In this document: in pieces, positions 20,176-24,321 of the stretch
How the letters are laid out: the number at the start of each line of letters is the position of its first letter
Numbering within the stretch: position 1 is the first letter of the stretch
Assembly: GCA_033557675.1 (NCBI GenBank)
Contig: JAWQRM010000311.1
Span: 1-24,321, forward strand
DNA length: 24,321 nt
Reading direction: 5' to 3'
DNA from: Coptodactyla brooksi
Taxonomy: Eukaryota > Arthropoda > Insecta > Coleoptera > Scarabaeidae
Translations under genes and position numbers: made by a program
The notes under the pieces: model-generated
Told to the model about the DNA's origin: nothing
What the model saw: the letters and a program-made list of their open reading frames with translations, nothing else
The model's database searches: none

Positions 20176-20187
20176 ATATTCTAGAAG

Positions 20188-20460
20188 TACAATCAGCCAT
20201 GAAAGTTTTTATGCACACCCCTAATTGCAGGAATTTTCTAAAAAAGATAATTAATTTACAAAAAAAACGAATTAAAATAAAAAAACTTCAAATTATATTT
20301 TACAAAAGTAATTGTACACTCTGTTAATTAGCTAACATAATACCTACTACTGACAAGTTTAATATTTCGCTTGATTCTCCTTTAACATTCAGAACAGCTT
20401 TCACTCTTCTTGCTATTGCATAAATGCTTTTGTAAGAGCTGTTGGTACGAGGGGTTTTCG
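20188..20460 (-). pseudogene. Tc1-type transposon 3' end: transposase C-terminus and terminal repeat
   Basis: The minus-strand translation reads 'SSYKSIYAIARRVKAVLNVK' and then 'GESSEIL', the extreme C-terminus of Tc1 transposases (normally RR-x-AVI-x-AKGG). Downstream non-coding sequence 'aattaacagagtgtacaatt' and the terminus 'ggggtgtgcataaaaacttt' end next to TA at 20188-20189, as a Tc1 inverted end would. The same terminal sequence recurs three times on the plus strand in the array at 21099-23714. The rest of the Tc1 element is missing and replaced by a mariner fragment. Confidence 0.65.
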
Positions 20461-20479
20461 AAAAGCAAAAATACAATGC

Positions 20480-20733
20480 CGCATTTTCGGTACCCGGCAT
20501 GCACACAATTCACTGTACCCTAAACTCACAGTCACAGCTTCATAAAGAGATGTTACAGACACTTCAGGTACGATTTTATGCAATTTTTTCAATGTGAGAC
20601 GCTTATTTACTCGAATAGCTTCCTCCATTTTTTGAAGAAGTTCATCGGAGATCACAGATGGCCTACCGTTCCTGTATTCGTCATGAACAATGGAAAACGT
20701 ATACGTAACAGAAGAAAACGTATGATGGTACAT
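20480..20733 (-). pseudogene. mariner transposase N-terminal relic
   Basis: The open minus-strand frame carries 'VHDEYRNGRPSVISDELLQK' (GRP linker between helix-turn-helix domains), 'MEEAIRVNKRLTLKKLHKIV', 'VSVTSLYEAVTVSLGYSELC' (second HTH) and 'ACRVPKM' (the conserved W/CVPK box that follows the HTH). Homology stops there, before the catalytic Asp residues, at about 20485. The frame continues out of register into a Tc1 3' end. The first HTH is not visible upstream. Inactive truncated copy; a mariner subgroup is not assigned. Confidence 0.8.
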
Positions 20734-20898
20734 ACTTCACATTTGGGATTCTGAATTAACGCAGTCATTATAAACACGTGCTACACGAACCAGACTCATC
20801 GTAGAAATAACGAGTCACTGCGAGGGAAAGGCCAAAGGTTCAAGGTCACAATCTATGTTGCCAACGTGCTCATTGAAACTTTTTATTTTCTGCTGTCT

Positions 20899-20929
20899 GA
20901 GGTGTATCTTTACTCTCCGAAAACACCTC
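20899..20929. repeat. small hairpin next to the SINE-like segment
   Basis: 'gaggtgt' (20899-20905) and 'acacctc' (20923-20929) are perfect complements around a 17-nt loop. It lies just downstream, in minus-strand sense, of the tRNA-like sequence and could be part of its body or 3' tail. Confidence 0.5.
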
Positions 20930-20967
20930 TTATTTTCAACCACTTTTCAACCAAAGCAATGAATTGA

Positions 20968-21035
20968 CCTCCAAGCAGGTATCAAATCTGCAGCCTCCAC
21001 TTTCATGATAAGAGCTCCATCTGAGCTATGCAAGG
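20968..21035 (-). repeat. tRNA-like sequence, probable SINE head or tRNA pseudogene
   Basis: On the minus strand, 'tagctcagatgg' resembles a pol III box A and 'gatttgatacc' a box B about 37 nt later. A degraded cloverleaf can be drawn. It has a 7-bp acceptor with two mismatches, a D stem GCTC/GAGC, an anticodon stem CTCTT/AAGTG with one mismatch, the 7-nt loop ATCATGA (anticodon CAT, so Met-like), and a T stem with one mismatch. The D loop is too short and the D and anticodon stems share a base, so it is not a functional tRNA. The surrounding segment 20890-21115 is richer in G+C than its flanks and may be the whole SINE. Confidence 0.5.
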
Positions 21036-21098
21036 AACTCTCTCACTTTTTAGAAAATCATCCTTTTGTTCCTCCCGTTCGAAAATCGCGAACAACTG

Positions 21099-23714
21099 CA
21101 CCCCACTGCTAGTACTGCTAAAATTATTACTTAAAAAGTAATTAATTAGTTGAACTTTATATGTGCTATTTGGTTGAAACAATCAAGAATTCCTAAACAA
21201 CAATTGTAAATAAGTGAAGCAAGAAAAATATCGCAAATAATTCGTAAAAATTGTTCATCCAGAAAATATTAGAAGAACTTAAGAAAAAGGGCCAATCTTA
21301 AGAAAAAGTTACCTGATTAATTACCTAAAAAGAGCTTTACATGAAGAATGGTTGACAACACCATTGTTGAGTGTATAATTATGTCATAAGGTTTTTTTTT
21401 AAGTTTAAAAAAATCAGATCGTAGTCATTGTTTCTATGATAATTGCTCCTTAAAAACACCCTCACAAAATCCTATATTTGTAAGGGTGTACAAAGACTTT
21501 TGTGACGCACTGTACATAAATATATAAATTTTCTATATCAAAAAACCATTAATAAGTGGGGCCAATCTTAAGAAAAAGTTACATGATTAATTACCTACAC
21601 AGCTTTACATAAAGAATAGTTCACAACACCAACCATGCAATCTATGCTATGAATGCTGGTCATTACTTCGAATGCTAAAAGAAGACCAAGGAAATACTAA
21701 ACTTGACATTCATTATTAGGTATTATTTTGGTTCATTAACAGAGTGTATAATTACGTCATAAGGTTTTTTAAGTTTAAAAAAATCAGATCGCAGTCATTG
21801 TTTTTATGATAATTGCTCCTTATTAAGACTGTTTTCTTAGAAATTAATCATTCCATTTAACAAAATCCTGTATTTGTAGCTTTAACAATCTATGATCGAA
21901 CCAAAGACATCGTTGGAGACATTAAAAATTAATAGTAACTATAATTATATTTCGTACGGAAAATAGTTAAAATTGGGACAATAATATTTAGAACACTAAA
22001 ACTTCATATAAAAAATTACCCACCGCTGTCCCATTAAAATTATTACTTAAAAAGTAATTAATTACTTGAACTCTATGTTCTATTTGGGTGAAATAATCAA
22101 GAGTTGCTAAACAACAATTGTAAATAAGTGAAGCAAGAAAGTATGGTAAATAATACGTAAAAATCATTCATCCAGAAAATATGAGAAGAGATTTAATAAA
22201 ATTGGGCTGCAATGGACAATAAGCCGAAAAAACCACTAAGAAGAGGGGCCAATCTTAAGAAAAAGCTACTTAATTAATTATCTAAAGAGCGCTTTACATA
22301 AAGAATGGTTGACAAGACCCTCTACAGAGACATTGGTGCAATCCATCCTACGAATACTGAATGTCACTGTGAATGTTAAAAGAATTGGCATTCATTATTA
22401 GGTACTATTTTGGTTCATTAACAGAGTGCATATTTACTTTATAAGGTTTTTTAAGTTAAAAAAAAATCAGATCGTAGTGATTGTTTTTAAGATAATTGCT
22501 CCTTATTAAGCCTATTTTCTCAGAAATTAATCATTCCATTTAAGAATCTTGTATTTTTGAGGGTGTACGAAGACTTTTGTGACTCACTGTACATAAATAT
22601 ATGAATTTTCTATATCAAAATTAATTAATTATTCAGTTCCTGACTTTCAAAAAGTACCTTTAGCAATCTGTGATCGAACAAAAGACATCGTTGGAGACAT
22701 TAAAAATTAATAGTAACTATAATTATATTTCTTACAGAAAATAATTAAAATTGGGACACTAAAACTTCATATAAAAAAGCACCCACTGCTGGTCCCTAAA
22801 ATTGGGTAAAATTATTACTTAAGAAGTAATTAACTACTTGAACTTTGTGTTATATTTGGTTGATATAATCAATTGTTCTTAAACAACAATTGTAAATAAG
22901 TGAAGCAAGAAAAGTATTGCAAATAATTCGTAAAAATCATGCGTCCAGAAAATATTAGAAGAACATTAATAAAATGGGGCTACAATAGACGAATAAGCCG
23001 AAAAACCATTAATAACTGGGGCCAATTTTAAGAAAAAGCTACTTAATTAATTACCTAAAGAGGGCTTTACATAAAGAATGGTTGACATTCACCCTTTACG
23101 AAGATATTGGTTCAGTACATGCTATGGATACTGGTCATTATTCTGAATACTAAAAGAGTTGGCATTCATTATTAGGTATTATTTTGGTTCATTAACAGAG
23201 TGTATAATAATTACTTTATAAGTTTTTTTCTAAGGTAAAAAAAAATCAGATCGTAGTCATTATTTTTATGATAATTGCTCCTTATTCAGACTGTTTTCTC
23301 AGAAATTAATCATTCTATTTAACAAAATCCTGTATTTGTGAGGGTGTACGAAGACTTTTATGACTCACTGCACACGTTATATGTGAATTTTCTATATGAA
23401 AATTAATTAATTACTCATTTCCTTTGAGATAGGACCTTTGAAATAGAACAATCTATGATCGAACAAAGACATCGTTAGAGAAATTAAAAATATAATTTCC
23501 CCAAAATAATAATAAAGAACAATATTAATAAATAATTAATACTATTAAATATAAGTATTAAATATTACTTATTTTAATTATTAAATAATAATATTTCTCT
23601 AAAATATAACAAATTAAAAGTATAATAAAAAATATAATAACTATATTTCCTACAGAAAGCATTCAAAATCGAATCAATAATATTTAAAACACTAAAACTT
23701 CATATAAAAAAGCA
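21099..23714 (+). repeat. tandem array of ~0.76-0.94 kb units containing a Tc1-type transposon end
   Basis: Three units start at about 21099, 22018 and 22779 with 'caccc.ctgct' followed by 'aaaattattacttaa.aagt'. The first has an internal restart near 21546 ('aaccattaataagtggggcc'). Ordered landmarks recur in the units: 'aacaacaattgtaaataagt', 'ggccaatcttaagaaaaag', 'ttcattaacagagtg', 'aaatcagatcgtagtcattg', 'gggtgtacgaagacttttgt', 'gacatcgtt.gaga'. The last unit carries about 150 bp of extra AT-rich sequence (about 23490-23640). In the second half of unit 1, 'NAKRRPRKY*' resembles a Tc1 transposase C-terminus. It is followed by the non-coding tail; in other copies the tail ends in 'gactcactgta', a Tc1-like inverted end next to TA. 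Only the 3' end of the transposon is present in each unit, so the duplication probably followed insertion. Confidence 0.85.
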
Positions 23715-24321
23715 GATTCGTAGGATAATTGCTTGTATTCTTTTACAATTTACGAAGACATGCTATAAATAAATTATATCAAAGATTTTCTAGTAAATAA
23801 ATTTCTTAACATTTATTTTTTCTTACTTATTAAAATGGCCTAATTCCTGATTTGGTACTCCTTAACAGTATGAATTACTTTCTAAATGTTACAATACGGT
23901 ATTTGAAATTTGTATCAGTACAGGAAATTGTAACTGCCAATTTTTATTTTTTTTTAAATAGGATATATCAACATCAGTTAGGTTTAAGAGACTTGTGGTT
24001 GCATTAGAAACAACCTCAACTTTGGAGTTAGTTTAAATGACAAGGACACATTTCATGCATTTGAGTGTTATTGGAATAGGTACAGTGTGTGAAGATGATG
24101 TACGTCCACCTGGTTTTTTATTCATAACTTAGTTAGTACTACACCGATCCGGGTGAAATTTTTGTGGTAATTATACATTAGGCCCTCATATTTGTGTATA
24201 AAATTTCAGGCCGATATCTCTCGTTTTAAGAAAGTTATATTAAAAAAATCAAAAAGTGACCATACAAAAGCATAAAGGTGATTTATGTCCACATAAGAAA
24301 TTTAACACAATAACAATTATA
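23715..24321. other. AT-rich region, no gene recognised
   Basis: No protein or RNA motif was found. The stretch at about 24090-24290 ('ccgatccgggtgaaattttt', 'aaaatttcaggccgatatct') has a more structured composition and may be an interspersed repeat, but no second copy occurs in this window. Confidence 0.4.

Noticed and set aside
23490..23640. AT-rich block in the last tandem unit considered as a replication origin
   Set aside because: Simple AT-rich expansion without any recognisable origin motif, and such motifs are not defined in insect DNA.
1..24321. CRISPR array, phage or bacterial defence system
   Set aside because: The repeats are transposon-derived and irregular, and genes have introns. 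Nothing prokaryotic is present.

Overview
The window looks like insect nuclear DNA. It is very AT-rich, has long introns and AT microsatellites, and is dense with Tc1/mariner, piggyBac and non-LTR retrotransposon relics. Its only intact gene is of the BTB zinc-finger type (Ttk/lola/Broad-like BTB) that is expanded in insects. The species cannot be named from the sequence. No CRISPR array, operon or prokaryotic signal is present. LAYOUT: Positions 1-9480 are a repeat graveyard. In order it holds a ~555 bp foldback repeat, a TA microsatellite, a piggyBac transposase relic, a ~1.56 kb Tc1/mariner-superfamily element with unusually long (~230 bp) inverted ends, a scrambled LINE reverse-transcriptase relic, two more transposase relics, AT-rich spacer, a tandem duplication, and a DD41D-type transposase pseudogene on the plus strand. 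Positions ~10170-18716 carry the BTB-ZF gene on the minus strand. The BTB exon is 18354-18713, an acidic Ser/Pro-rich linker exon is 12710-13163, and the terminal two-finger C2H2 exon is 10493-10701. Their splice phases join exactly (0/0 then 1/1) into a 340-residue protein, a likely nuclear transcription factor or chromatin protein. A candidate 73-nt exon at 14682-14754 has the same 0-in/1-out phase as the linker exon. It could therefore replace that exon but cannot be spliced in front of it. The introns hold a 5'-truncated LINE, a ~277 bp MITE and another transposase relic. The start codon lies 3 nt inside a splice acceptor, so the promoter and a 5' UTR exon are farther upstream, possibly outside the window. 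Positions 18720-24321 are upstream or intergenic. They hold a mariner N-terminal relic butted against a Tc1-type 3' end on the minus strand, a tRNA-like SINE head, and a ~2.6 kb array of ~760-940 bp tandem repeats. Each repeat carries the same type of Tc1 3' end in the opposite orientation. ASSESSMENT: I do not see a clearly novel biological system. The best leads are the possible exon choice in the BTB-ZF gene, the tandem array apparently derived from a dead Tc1 insertion, and the several relics that appear to belong to one DD41D-like transposase lineage.
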